DNA of 64,000 bases from Pseudomonas sp. CCC3.1 (GTDB lineage: Bacteria; Pseudomonadota; Gammaproteobacteria; Pseudomonadales; Pseudomonadaceae), in contig NZ_CP133778.1 of assembly GCF_034347405.1 (NCBI RefSeq), forward strand, positions 1,736,001 through 1,800,000. The letters run 5' to 3'. The notes beneath the pieces were generated by a model. That model was not told the origin of the DNA, did no database searches, and saw only the letters and a list, made by a program, of their open reading frames with translations. A program made the position numbers and the translations under genes. Positions within the stretch are counted from its first letter, which is position 1. Each line of letters starts with the position of its first letter. This document shows positions 41,335-49,318 of the stretch, one piece after another.

Positions 41335-42463
41335 TCAACTGCAAGGCCAGCACCCCGGCCAGCAGCAACCCGCTGGCGGCGATGATCAGCGCCGGGTGCA
41401 GGCTACCGCTGAAGTGACTGCTGAGGGCCGCCAGCAACGGGCCGCACAGCTGACCTACGGCAAAACAGGCAGTCAGTAAGGCGGCGTTGCGCTGGGTGGC
41501 ATGGGGCGCAATATCTCTTGAGCTTTGCATCACCAGCGGCATGCAGGCCAGGAAGGGCGTGCCGCACAGGATCACACCCAGCGCCAGACCTGCACTGCTG
41601 GGTAGCAAGCAAGCCAGAACGCCAACTGCCTGAACCCATAGCGCCGCCATCAACCACAGGCGGGTTGTCCGGGGCGAGGGGCGATGAAAGCTGATCAGCA
41701 CCACACCTATCGCCGCGCACAGTCCAAAGGCTGGCCAAAACAAATCGGCTTGCCATTGGCCGTGAAATTGGGCGCTGGCTATTTGCGACAAAAACGTTGC
41801 CGGAATGATGTAGCCCAAGCCATACAAGCCATAAATCGCACCCAGACGGCTGATGCCGGGATGGCGAGTACCCGAGGATGCGGCCTGCACTTGGGGAGCA
41901 AGGGCGCTTGATTGCGGCAGGATCGGCATGATCACCAGCATCATGAGTAGGGCTGCGACGGCGTAGATCAGCCATAGCATGGACGAGTTTTGCCCCCATA
42001 CATTGGCAAGCAGCGCCAGCAAGCCGGTGAACACCACCCCAGCGCCAGGCCCGGCGAACACCAGAGCCCCCAGACGGGGACGATTGGCGCTAACGGCGAT
42101 TTGCTGGCTCAACGAGGTGATCATCACCATCACCCAAGCACTGGCTACCCCGGCGCCAAAACGCAGGAGCAAGTGCGGCCAAAAACCTTGGGCCCAGTAC
42201 GAAACCAGCGTCAGCAGCACACAAAGCCACAACCCGACATGCAGGCGGCCACGCACTTGCTCCGGGCGTTTGGCGCGAATGGCGTCCAGTGCGCCGATTA
42301 AATACCCCAGGTAGTTGGCTGCCGCAATCAAACCGGCGCCGGTCAGGTCGATCTGGCCCTCGCTGATCAAGTGCGGCAGTTGCGGGGTCAGTGAGAAACG
42401 GCCAATACCCATGGCCATCATGAGTGCGATAAAGCTGGCGAGTAAGCGGGTCAGGGGTGACAT
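41282..42463 (-). CDS. YbfB/YjiJ family MFS transporter
   Basis: A 393-residue protein with twelve hydrophobic segments. The start MSPLTRLLASFIALMMAMGI, then GRFSLTPQLPHLISEG, is the signature of the YbfB/YjiJ group, MFS carriers of unknown substrate. The C-terminal coding end overlaps the convergent EamA gene by 53 bases, so the last ~17 residues of each are encoded opposite one another. The gene is divergent from a LysR regulator 103 bases away, which probably controls it. Confidence 0.87.
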   Translation of the reverse strand: MSPLTRLLASFIALMMAMGIGRFSLTPQLPHLISEGQIDLTGAGLIAAANYLGYLIGALDAIRAKRPEQVRGRLHVGLWLCVLLTLVSYWAQGFWPHLLLRFGAGVASAWVMVMITSLSQQIAVSANRPRLGALVFAGPGAGVVFTGLLALLANVWGQNSSMLWLIYAVAALLMMLVIMPILPQSSALAPQVQAASSGTRHPGISRLGAIYGLYGLGYIIPATFLSQIASAQFHGQWQADLFWPAFGLCAAIGVVLISFHRPSPRTTRLWLMAALWVQAVGVLACLLPSSAGLALGVILCGTPFLACMPLVMQSSRDIAPHATQRNAALLTACFAVGQLCGPLLAALSSHFSGSLHPALIIAASGLLLAGVLALQLINFAAVHAPCDVPTAPR

Positions 42464-42566
42464 GGTGCTGATTCCTGCGGTGGGACAATGACCGTCAGGC
42501 TAGTGGCAATTGACTTTCTCTAAAATTAAATAATAGTGAGTAACTTGTTCAGTTTTGGAGAATAGT

Positions 42567-43469
42567 GTGGAGTTCAGCCAATTACGGATTTTTCAGGCTG
42601 TGGCCGAAGAAGGTTCAATCACCCGTGCGGCTGAACGTCTGCATCGAGTGCCATCCAACCTGTCGACCCGGCTCAAGCAGTTGGAAGAACAAATGGGTGT
42701 CGAGCTGTTCATGCGTGAGCGCCAACGTCTGCAATTGTCACCTGCGGGCAAAGTGTTGCTCGATTACACCGCTCGTTTGTTTGCTTTGCGCGATGAAGCC
42801 TTGAGCGCGGTGCAGGGCGGAGTGCCGTCCGGCAAATTCACCCTCGGCACCATGTACAGCACCGCCGCGATCCATTTGCCCAGTTTGTTGGCGAATTACC
42901 ACCGCACCTACCCGGCGGTGAACCTGCACGTGCAATCGGCACCGAGCGGTGAATTGCTCGAAGGCTTATTGACCGGGCATCTGGACGCCGCGCTGGTGGA
43001 CGGCCCGCTGGAGTTGGCCGGTCTGGATGGCGTCGAGTTTTGTGAAGAGCAACTGGTGCTGATCAGCGATCTGGATCACCCGCCGATTACCCGGGCTCAG
43101 GACGTGCAAGGGCGCGAAGTGTTTGCTTTCCGCCAAGGCTGCTCCTACCGGGCGCGGCTTGAAGCCTGGTACGCCAGTGATCGGGCGAGCATGGGCCGAG
43201 TCATGGAGATCGAGTCCTATCAGGGCATGCTGGCCTGTGTGGTCGCCGGGTCGGGTGTGGCGTTGATGCCCGCCTCGATGCTGGCCAGTTTGCCGGGGCG
43301 TGAAAGTGTCGGTGTACATCCTTTGAAACAACCTTTTGCCACTGCCACTACGTGGTTGATGTGGCGAAAAGGCATGCTGGGCGCCAACTTGAATGCGTGG
43401 ATAGAGCTGCAGCAGACGTCGTCGCTTAAAAACACGGCTAATGCAGCGCAACGATTGGCATTGGCGTGA
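42567..43469 (+). CDS. LysR-family transcriptional regulator
   Basis: A 300-residue regulator. GTG 42567 (MEFSQLRIFQAVAEEGSITR) is chosen because GGAG lies six bases upstream; the TTG at 42555 overlaps that site. The winged helix is at residues 3-60 (RAAERLHRVPSNLSTRLKQL) and the effector domain follows; SGEL, GCSYRARLEAW and GMLACVVAGSGVALMP are typical. Divergence from the YbfB/YjiJ-type MFS gene makes that carrier the likely target. Confidence 0.87.
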   Translation: MEFSQLRIFQAVAEEGSITRAAERLHRVPSNLSTRLKQLEEQMGVELFMRERQRLQLSPAGKVLLDYTARLFALRDEALSAVQGGVPSGKFTLGTMYSTAAIHLPSLLANYHRTYPAVNLHVQSAPSGELLEGLLTGHLDAALVDGPLELAGLDGVEFCEEQLVLISDLDHPPITRAQDVQGREVFAFRQGCSYRARLEAWYASDRASMGRVMEIESYQGMLACVVAGSGVALMPASMLASLPGRESVGVHPLKQPFATATTWLMWRKGMLGANLNAWIELQQTSSLKNTANAAQRLALA

Positions 43470-43596
43470 GTCAACAAGGGGGTGGAATTAGCCTAAAGTT
43501 CATTGACCTTAAGCAAGCATCTTGTAGGACTTAGGACTATTATCTGTACGAAGCGACCACAGAATCCTGTCGCCAGAGTGGCCCCAAGGGGGAAAT

Positions 43597-43722
43597 ATGA
43601 AAGACAAACTGAAAACTTGGCTACATGACGTTGGCGTTGCATTGGGCCTGATCGAACCGCCTCTGCAACCGGTACCGATTCCGGTCGAAGATCCACGTCG
43701 CCGCCCGCAACGCCGCCGCTGA
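43597..43722 (+). CDS. Conserved small protein of 41 residues
   Basis: The ATG at 43597 follows a very strong ribosome site (AAGGGGGAAA). The product starts MKDKLKTWLHDVGVALGLIE, an amphipathic helix, then a proline stretch (PPLQPVPIPVEDP) and a basic end RRRPQRRR. The form, helix plus proline linker plus arginine tail, recurs in Pseudomonas genomes as far as I recall. It could bind membrane or nucleic acid; no function is known. It stands alone between a LysR gene and a MITE. Confidence 0.75.
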   Translation: MKDKLKTWLHDVGVALGLIEPPLQPVPIPVEDPRRRPQRRR

Positions 43723-43797
43723 GGCCGCGATTGCCCCGTACGCCGACTGGCTGCTCTTTGTGTCTGGTACTTGACTTGCCGAGAGGAGGTCAGGTCC

Positions 43798-43845
43798 ATG
43801 GTTGTGCACCTGACTGATAAGAGCAGCCTGAAGGTGTGCCACTAG
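43798..43845 (+). CDS. Possible 15-codon micro-ORF
   Basis: AGGAGGT lies eight bases before the ATG at 43798; the product would read MVVHLTDKSSLKVCH. The start codon sits inside a stem GTCAGGT/ACCTGAC (43789-43795 and 43807-43813). The stop TAG uses the first base of the MITE, though the uninterrupted sequence would also read TAG there. It may be a leader peptide or chance. Confidence 0.2.
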   Translation: MVVHLTDKSSLKVCH

Positions 43846-43983
43846 GTCTGTACGAAATGTATCTACGCTCGGTTATGCAGCATTGAAAACAGGCTCGGAA
43901 TGCTCATTTACAACCCGTAAACTCCGCTTCCTCGCCTGTTTTCGCCTTGCCTGACCTTCGCTCGAAAACATTTCGTACAGACC
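43845..43983. mobile_element. 139-bp MITE-like element with terminal inverted repeats
   Basis: Perfect 16-bp terminal inverted repeats GGTCTGTACGAAATGT (43845-43860) and ACATTTCGTACAGACC (43968-43983) are flanked by direct CTA repeats (43842-43844 and 43984-43986). It has no coding frame. An inner inverted repeat GAAAACAGGC / GCCTGTTTTC (43885-43894 and 43934-43943) adds a second stem. A three-base YTA-type duplication fits mobilisation by an IS5-family transposase; no such gene is in the window. Confidence 0.8.
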
Positions 43984-43999
43984 CTAGCACTCAGTCCGA

Positions 44000-44482
44000 T
44001 CAGCCCATTGAAAACTGTACGCTGTAGTTCAGCGGAACATCGTCTGTTTTTTCGGTGACCCGGGCATGGCACATGACATCCTCAACTCCCGTCGACGTTG
44101 CGCTGGCTGATCGTACAGCTGTGACTGTCGGGCGCAGCAGGCCGAATGATTGGGTAACTCTCAGCTCGGTAGTGAACGTACATTCGCGATTTCCCCAGGC
44201 GTAAGAAATAACCTCACGCAACGTTGCGGGGGTTTTTCTTGGGTAGCCGAAGTTGGTTCTATAGTTCGCCTCGAAAGAATGTTCGCTGAGCGGGTCTACA
44301 TCAAAAAAGCCAGGTTCAGCCAGCGCCTTGTCCCAGCGGGAACTGTTGAGGATGATCGGTCCTGAGGTTTTATTGATGATCTCGAATGTCAACGTGGTGA
44401 CATCGGCTTGAGCTTGGGTGGCACTGCATGCCAGCGCGCTCGCGATCACAGCAGCGCTCAATTTTTTTCCAAAAATAGTCAT
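44000..44482 (-). CDS. Unknown secreted protein
   Basis: A 160-residue protein with a signal peptide (MTIFGKKLSAAVIASALACS, cut likely after QAQA). The mature part is rich in beta-type sequence (TTLTFEIINKTSGPIILNSS, EANYRTNFGYP) and has two cysteines (NRECTFT and VMCHARV) that could pair. I do not recognise the family. It lies 16 bases from the MITE at its 3' end, and is isolated from the neighbouring operons by 239 bases upstream. Confidence 0.7.
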   Translation of the reverse strand: MTIFGKKLSAAVIASALACSATQAQADVTTLTFEIINKTSGPIILNSSRWDKALAEPGFFDVDPLSEHSFEANYRTNFGYPRKTPATLREVISYAWGNRECTFTTELRVTQSFGLLRPTVTAVRSASATSTGVEDVMCHARVTEKTDDVPLNYSVQFSMG

Positions 44483-44673
44483 AGGGCTAAGTCCATTTAA
44501 TTAAGAAGTTCTTAAGGTGTGCAGCAACATCCCTTGTTGCCACTGTTTCAAGCGTAGTTGTGCTCAATGAAATGGACGCTGTGAATGAAGCGCTATGAAA
44601 GGCGGGAACTTGCAGTGGGGCTTGTACGAAAGTTTTGCCCCGAGGGTGTGGCCGGTACAGCGTTGACGTTCTG

Positions 44674-44706
44674 AAAAAAGGGGCACGACCTCCGACGTCG
44701 TGCCCC
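44674..44706 (-). terminator. Strong rho-independent terminator of the transporter/gbuA operon
   Basis: Perfect 10-bp stem GGGGCACGAC (44680-44689) and GTCGTGCCCC (44697-44706) with a seven-base loop; on the minus strand it is followed by six T (44679-44674). It lies 16 bases past the symporter stop and marks the end of the gbu transcript. Confidence 0.9.
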
Positions 44707-44721
44707 TGAAGAAAGCGTGTA

Positions 44722-46101
44722 TCAGGCGACGCTGGCCAATGTGGCGGGGCGCCGATCCAGCAGGCTGACCACGATAAAGCTCACAAGCGCTATGCCCAAG
44801 CTGTAGTAGATGGGTGTGTTGGCGTCCAGACCGTCCTTGATCATAAAGACCAATGCAGTGATAAAGCCCAGGCTCATGCTGCTAATGGCGCCTGCGGTTG
44901 TGGCGCGCTTCCAGTAAATCGCCCCGATCAATGGCACCAGCATGCCGCCAACCAACAGGTTGTAGGCGAGGGTGAGGGCGCTGATCACATCGTTGACCAC
45001 CAGTGCGATGGCCAGCACGGCAAAGCCAGTGAACAGGGTGAAGATGCGGTTGATCTTCAGGCTCGATTGTTTGCCGCCGCGCAGCTTGGGCAGCAGGTCT
45101 TCGGTCAATACGGTGGAGGCTGCGAGCAAACCTGCACTGGCGGTCGACATCATGGCCGCCAGGGCCGCTGCAATCACCAGCCCGCGAATACCGTCTGGCA
45201 GCGACACTTTAACGATGGCTGCAAACGCGTTGTTGACGTTGTCCAGGTCCGGGATCAGCACATGGGCAGCCATGCCGATCAGGGCGCAGGTCAGGCCGTA
45301 CAAAATGCAGTAGAAGCCCGCGAACGTACCGGCGTACTTGGCCACCTTGGCTGTTTTGGCGGTAAATACCCGTTGCCAAATGTCCTGGCCGATCAGAATT
45401 CCGAAAAAGTAAATCATGAAGTAGGTGGTGATCGTGTCCCAGCCGATGCTGGTGAAGCTGAAGTCCGACGCTGGCAGCTTGCTCACCAATTCATACCAGC
45501 CGCCGACGCGGTACAGGCAAATTGGCAGCAGGACGAACATCAGGCCTACGGTCTTGATTACAAACTGCACGATGTCGGTCAGGGTCAGCGACCACATACC
45601 GCCAATGGTCGAATACACCACGACCACGCCGCCGCCCAGCAGCACCGACACCCAGAACGGCAGCCCGAACAGCACTTCAAGCACCGTGCCGATGGCCAGA
45701 ATCGAGGTCACGCCGATCATCAGGGCATAAGCCAGCATGATCACGGCGCTGGCCTGGCGGGCCATCGGGTTGTAACGCTTCTCCAGCACTTGCGTCACGG
45801 TGAAGATTTTCAGCTTGAGCAGCGGCTTGGCCAGAAACAGGTTGAGCGCGATGATCCCGCACCCCAGCGCTGCACACAGCCAGAAACCCGAAATCCCGTG
45901 CACATAACCCAAGCGCACGGTGCCGACGGTCGACGCGCCGCCGAGTACGGTGGCGGCCATGGTGCCCATGTACAGCGTCGGGCCCAGATTGCGTCCGGCA
46001 ACCAAATAGTCTTCGTGGGTTTTTGCCTTGCGCATGCCGTAGTAACCCAGCACCAGCATGGCCGCAGCGTAGATAAGGACGACTAATAGATCTAAAGCCA
46101 T
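44722..46101 (-). CDS. Sodium:solute symporter (SSS family)
   Basis: A 459-residue inner-membrane carrier with about 13 hydrophobic segments. Family marks are YLVAGRNLGP (about 32-41), GGASTVGTVRLGYVHGISGFW (about 54-74, the sodium-site region) and AALAAMMSTASAGLLAAST. It is the last gene of a minus-strand run gbuA, NTF2-like, NCS1 carrier, this gene, the order I recall at P. aeruginosa PA1421-PA1418. A role in uptake of guanidinobutyrate or a related guanidino compound is inferred from that context. A strong terminator follows. Confidence 0.88.
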   Translation of the reverse strand: MALDLLVVLIYAAAMLVLGYYGMRKAKTHEDYLVAGRNLGPTLYMGTMAATVLGGASTVGTVRLGYVHGISGFWLCAALGCGIIALNLFLAKPLLKLKIFTVTQVLEKRYNPMARQASAVIMLAYALMIGVTSILAIGTVLEVLFGLPFWVSVLLGGGVVVVYSTIGGMWSLTLTDIVQFVIKTVGLMFVLLPICLYRVGGWYELVSKLPASDFSFTSIGWDTITTYFMIYFFGILIGQDIWQRVFTAKTAKVAKYAGTFAGFYCILYGLTCALIGMAAHVLIPDLDNVNNAFAAIVKVSLPDGIRGLVIAAALAAMMSTASAGLLAASTVLTEDLLPKLRGGKQSSLKINRIFTLFTGFAVLAIALVVNDVISALTLAYNLLVGGMLVPLIGAIYWKRATTAGAISSMSLGFITALVFMIKDGLDANTPIYYSLGIALVSFIVVSLLDRRPATLASVA

Positions 46102-46137
46102 GATGGCGAGTCTCCGATTATTTTTTTTATGAGGCGG

Positions 46138-47649
46138 TCAGGCGATGTGTGGCATCACCGGTTTTTTGGCTGTGGTCGTGGGCGTGCTCCGTGGATCGCC
46201 GGGTGCGAACACCGCCGCGGGTTCCGGGAACAGGCTGAGCAGGGCCAGGTACATCAGCGACGCCAACCCGAGGGTGACCGGCAAGCTGATATCAATGCCT
46301 TCGGCCAGATTACCCAGCGGCCCGACGAACTGTCCCGGCAAGTTGACGAAGCACAGGCCCACCAGCGCGCTGGGGATCCAGGCGCCCAAACCGCGCCAGT
46401 TCCAGCCGTGCTTGAACCAGTAACGGCCGCCACTTTCGCCACGGGTGAAGACTTGCAAGTCATCCGGGCAATAGAAGCCGCGGCGCACGATCAGGCCGAT
46501 GATCATGATCACCATCCATGGCGTGGTGCAGGTGATGATCAGCACGGCGAAGGTCGACACGCTTTGCACCAGATTCGCCGCGAAGCGTCCGATAAAGATG
46601 AAGGCAATCGACAGCACGCCGATCAGCAATGTCGCTTTTACCCGCGACAGCACCCGTGGAAACACGCTGGACAAGTCCAGGCCGGTGCCATACAGCGACG
46701 TGGTCCCGGTGGACATGCCGCCGATCAGCGCGATCAGGCACACCGGCAGGAAGAACCAGCTCGGGGCGACGGCCAGCAGGCCGCCCACGTAGTTATTGGC
46801 CGCGATATAGTCCGGCGCCTTGCTGGCGACGATGGTCGCGGTGGCGAGGCCAAACAGGAACGGGATCAAGGTCGCGATTTGAGCCGCAATCACCGCCAGC
46901 ATGATTCTACGTTTCGAGGTGTTGCGCGGGATGTAGCGTGACCAGTCACCGAGGAACGCGCCGAAGGAGATCGGGTTGCTCATCGCCACCAGCGCGGCAC
47001 CGATAAAGGCGGCCCAGAAACCGGTTTGGCCCATCGCCACAGTGCCCGCGAAATGGCTGTCGAACGTTGGTGCAAAGGCGAAAATGCCCAGCAGAAACAG
47101 CCCGCTGGCGGCCCATACGGCAATCCGGTTGACCCACAGCATGAAGCGGAAGCCGTAGATGCACACCGTCAGGACCAGAATCGCGAACACGCCGTAGGCC
47201 AGGCCCAGGCTCAGGTCGGTTTCTGGAAGGCCTACCATCCGTTTGGCGCCGCCGATCAACGCATCACCCGAACTCCACACCGACAGTGAGAAGAAGGCGA
47301 TTGCAGTGAGCAGCGAAAGAAACGAACCGACAATGCGTCCGTGCACACCAAAGTGCGCCCCCGAAGACACCGCGTTACTGGTGCCATTGATGGGGCCGAA
47401 CAGGCCCATCGGTGCCAGGATCACGGAGCCCAGCAGCACGCCGAGCACAATGGCCCAGGCGCCGGCCTGGAACGACAAGCCAAACAGCACCGGAAAACTG
47501 CCCAGCACTGCAGTGGCAAAGGTATTGGCGCCGCCGAAAATCAGTCGAAACAAATCGCTGGGTCTGGCACTGCGCTCGTTATCCGGAATCTGTTCGACGC
47601 CGTGGGTTTCAATTTGACGCACATTATTTGGGTTATTTTTATTATTCAT
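46138..47649 (-). CDS. NCS1/cytosine-permease-family transporter
   Basis: A 503-residue inner-membrane carrier. Of two near start codons the ATG at 47647-47649 is preferred since GGAG is six bases upstream; the one at 47655 touches that site. About twelve hydrophobic segments are visible, with IFGGANTFATAVLGSFP near the start and AMSNPISFGAFLGDWSRYIP (about 229-248), a region conserved in CodB/PucI-type carriers. It is 36 bases before the SSS symporter gene, so two carriers share one operon with gbuA. Substrate assignment to guanidino compounds is inferred. Confidence 0.87.
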   Translation of the reverse strand: MNNKNNPNNVRQIETHGVEQIPDNERSARPSDLFRLIFGGANTFATAVLGSFPVLFGLSFQAGAWAIVLGVLLGSVILAPMGLFGPINGTSNAVSSGAHFGVHGRIVGSFLSLLTAIAFFSLSVWSSGDALIGGAKRMVGLPETDLSLGLAYGVFAILVLTVCIYGFRFMLWVNRIAVWAASGLFLLGIFAFAPTFDSHFAGTVAMGQTGFWAAFIGAALVAMSNPISFGAFLGDWSRYIPRNTSKRRIMLAVIAAQIATLIPFLFGLATATIVASKAPDYIAANNYVGGLLAVAPSWFFLPVCLIALIGGMSTGTTSLYGTGLDLSSVFPRVLSRVKATLLIGVLSIAFIFIGRFAANLVQSVSTFAVLIITCTTPWMVIMIIGLIVRRGFYCPDDLQVFTRGESGGRYWFKHGWNWRGLGAWIPSALVGLCFVNLPGQFVGPLGNLAEGIDISLPVTLGLASLMYLALLSLFPEPAAVFAPGDPRSTPTTTAKKPVMPHIA

Positions 47650-47670
47650 GATCATCTCCGATCACATTGG

Positions 47671-48096
47671 CTAAGGGGGCGGCAGCCCTTCCGGCATAGC
47701 GGATAAATGTTCGTGACAGGCCAGCCACAGGCCTTTTTGTTCTTGTGTGCCAGACTGTTGTCTCTTGAAGACAATGGTCTCGCGCTCCTGGCTAAAGAAT
47801 TGCTCCCCTTGCATGCGCAGCTCGGTGGCCACGTCATGCACAAAAATCGCCACGTCACCTTGCAGGCTGACAAAGGCGTTGCTCGAGGTGCACGAGAGCA
47901 CCTCGAACCCTTCCTCCTGCCGCCAGCTGTCCCACAGCGCCTGGTAGGCATCGCGACTCAGCAGCGGTTGGGGCAAGGTGTAAAACACAAAGCTGGCATC
48001 TGCGCTGAAGGCGCCGAAATAAGCCTCGCGGTCATTACGGGCGAAGGCTGACACCAGATCGGCGGCAGCGCTTGAAACCTCATCGTGTGCGCTCAT
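47671..48096 (-). CDS. NTF2-like / SnoaL-like protein
   Basis: A 141-residue protein of the cone-shaped NTF2-like fold (DUF4440/SnoaL type): helix SSAAADLVSAFARNDREAYF, SADASFVFYTLPQPLLSRDA, and the final sheet with AIFVHDVATELRMQGEQFFS. It sits 9 bases after gbuA and 21 before the NCS1 carrier, so it belongs to the gbu operon. Proteins of this fold act as small-ligand binders or isomerases; its part in guanidinobutyrate use is unknown. Confidence 0.8.
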   Translation of the reverse strand: MSAHDEVSSAAADLVSAFARNDREAYFGAFSADASFVFYTLPQPLLSRDAYQALWDSWRQEEGFEVLSCTSSNAFVSLQGDVAIFVHDVATELRMQGEQFFSQERETIVFKRQQSGTQEQKGLWLACHEHLSAMPEGLPPP

Positions 48097-48105
48097 GATC
48101 GGGCC

Positions 48106-49056
48106 TCAGCGATGGGCTACGCCAGGCAACACACAGAGCATTTCGTAGAGCAGGTTTGCGCCCAGCAACGAGGTGTTGCCGGTGGTGTCGTACGGCGGCG
48201 AGACTTCTACCAGATCGCAACCGATCAGGTCGAGGCCCTGGCAGCCGCGAATTACCTCAATGGCTTGAATGGTGGTCAGTCCGCCGATTTCCGGAGTGCC
48301 GGTGCCGGGGGCCCATGCAGGGTCGATGCCGTCGATGTCAAAGCTCAGGTAGACCGGGCCATCACCGACTTTCTCACGCACTTCGGCCATTAGCGGGGCC
48401 AGGGATTTGTGCCAGCACTCTTCGGCCTGAACCACGCGGAAACCTTGTTTGCGGCTCCAGTTGAAGTCTTCAGCGGTATAGCCTTGGGCACGCAGGCCGA
48501 TTTGCACGACCCGGTCACAGTCGAGCAGGCCTTCTTCTACGGCGCGGCGGAACGTGGTGCCGTGGGCGATTTTTTCGCCAAACATGTGATCGTTCACATC
48601 AGCGTGCGCATCGATATGCACCAGGCCGACTTTGCCGTGCTTTTTATGAATCGCCCGCAAGATCGGCAGGGTGATGGTGTGATCTCCGCCCAAGGTTAAC
48701 GGGATCACGTTGTGCTCAAGGATTTCGTCGTAGGCCTCTTCGATGATGCGCACGGCGTCCAGCAGGTTGAAGGTATTGATTGCCACATCGCCGATGTCGG
48801 CAACCGACAGCGAGTCAAAAGGCGCAGCGCCTGTGGCCATGTTGTAAGGGCGGATCATCACCGACTCGGCGCGGATCTCGCGGGGACCGAAACGGGTGCC
48901 GGCGCGCAATGACGTGCCGATGTCCAGAGGCACGCCAATAAAGGCGGCGTCCAGGCCAGCAGCCGATTGCAGGTGCGGCAGGCGCATCATGGTGGCGATG
49001 CCGGCGAAGCGCGGCATTTCATTACCGCCCAGTGGTTGATGAAGAATTTTATCCAC
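48106..49056 (-). CDS. gbuA: Guanidinobutyrase (ureohydrolase)
   Basis: A 316-residue arginase-family enzyme starting at GTG 49054-49056 with GAGG eight bases upstream. The binuclear manganese ligands are all visible: His126 (GGDHT), Asp149, His151, Asp153 (DAHAD) and the SFDIDGIDP pair near 240. Guanidinobutyrase splits 4-guanidinobutyrate into 4-aminobutyrate and urea, a step of arginine breakdown in Pseudomonas. The sequence, operon and divergent LysR regulator match P. aeruginosa GbuA as I recall it, which favours this over agmatinase or guanidinopropionase. Confidence 0.9.
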   Translation of the reverse strand: MDKILHQPLGGNEMPRFAGIATMMRLPHLQSAAGLDAAFIGVPLDIGTSLRAGTRFGPREIRAESVMIRPYNMATGAAPFDSLSVADIGDVAINTFNLLDAVRIIEEAYDEILEHNVIPLTLGGDHTITLPILRAIHKKHGKVGLVHIDAHADVNDHMFGEKIAHGTTFRRAVEEGLLDCDRVVQIGLRAQGYTAEDFNWSRKQGFRVVQAEECWHKSLAPLMAEVREKVGDGPVYLSFDIDGIDPAWAPGTGTPEIGGLTTIQAIEVIRGCQGLDLIGCDLVEVSPPYDTTGNTSLLGANLLYEMLCVLPGVAHR

Positions 49057-49214
49057 GGGATAGGCCTCGTCGTTTGTTGTGGTTATTGCGGCCGATTCTG
49101 CGAAAGGTGCGCGACGGGAAGAATCCCTATGGGCAAATACTTAGTTCAGGTTTTTCTAAACTAACGAGGGTGTGAGAGGTTAGACTCCGGTTATTAAAAA
49201 TAATAGAGATCTCC

Positions 49215-49299
49215 TGTGGGAGCGGGCTTGCTCGCGATAGCATCACCACGTAATAGGTTTAAACCGAGTCGCCTGCATCGCGAGCAAGCCCGCTCCCAC
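49215..49299. repeat. REP pair, TGTGGGAGCGGGCTTGC family, between gbuA and gbuR
   Basis: Arms TGTGGGAGCGGGCTTGCTCG and CGAGCAAGCCCGCTCCCAC around a ~45-base centre. It ends 19 bases before the gbuR start codon, inside the divergent control region, an unusual place since REP elements mostly lie after genes. Confidence 0.85.
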
Positions 49300-49318
49300 G
49301 GTGGTAAGTGAGTTATCA

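Noticed and set aside
45067..46086. 339-codon frame opposite the SSS symporter
   Set aside because: Antisense shadow; low complexity in H, Q, G and R and no ribosome site.
49057..49318. Guanidine riboswitch in front of the gbu operon
   Set aside because: No ykkC-type conserved core is visible and a divergent LysR regulator explains control.
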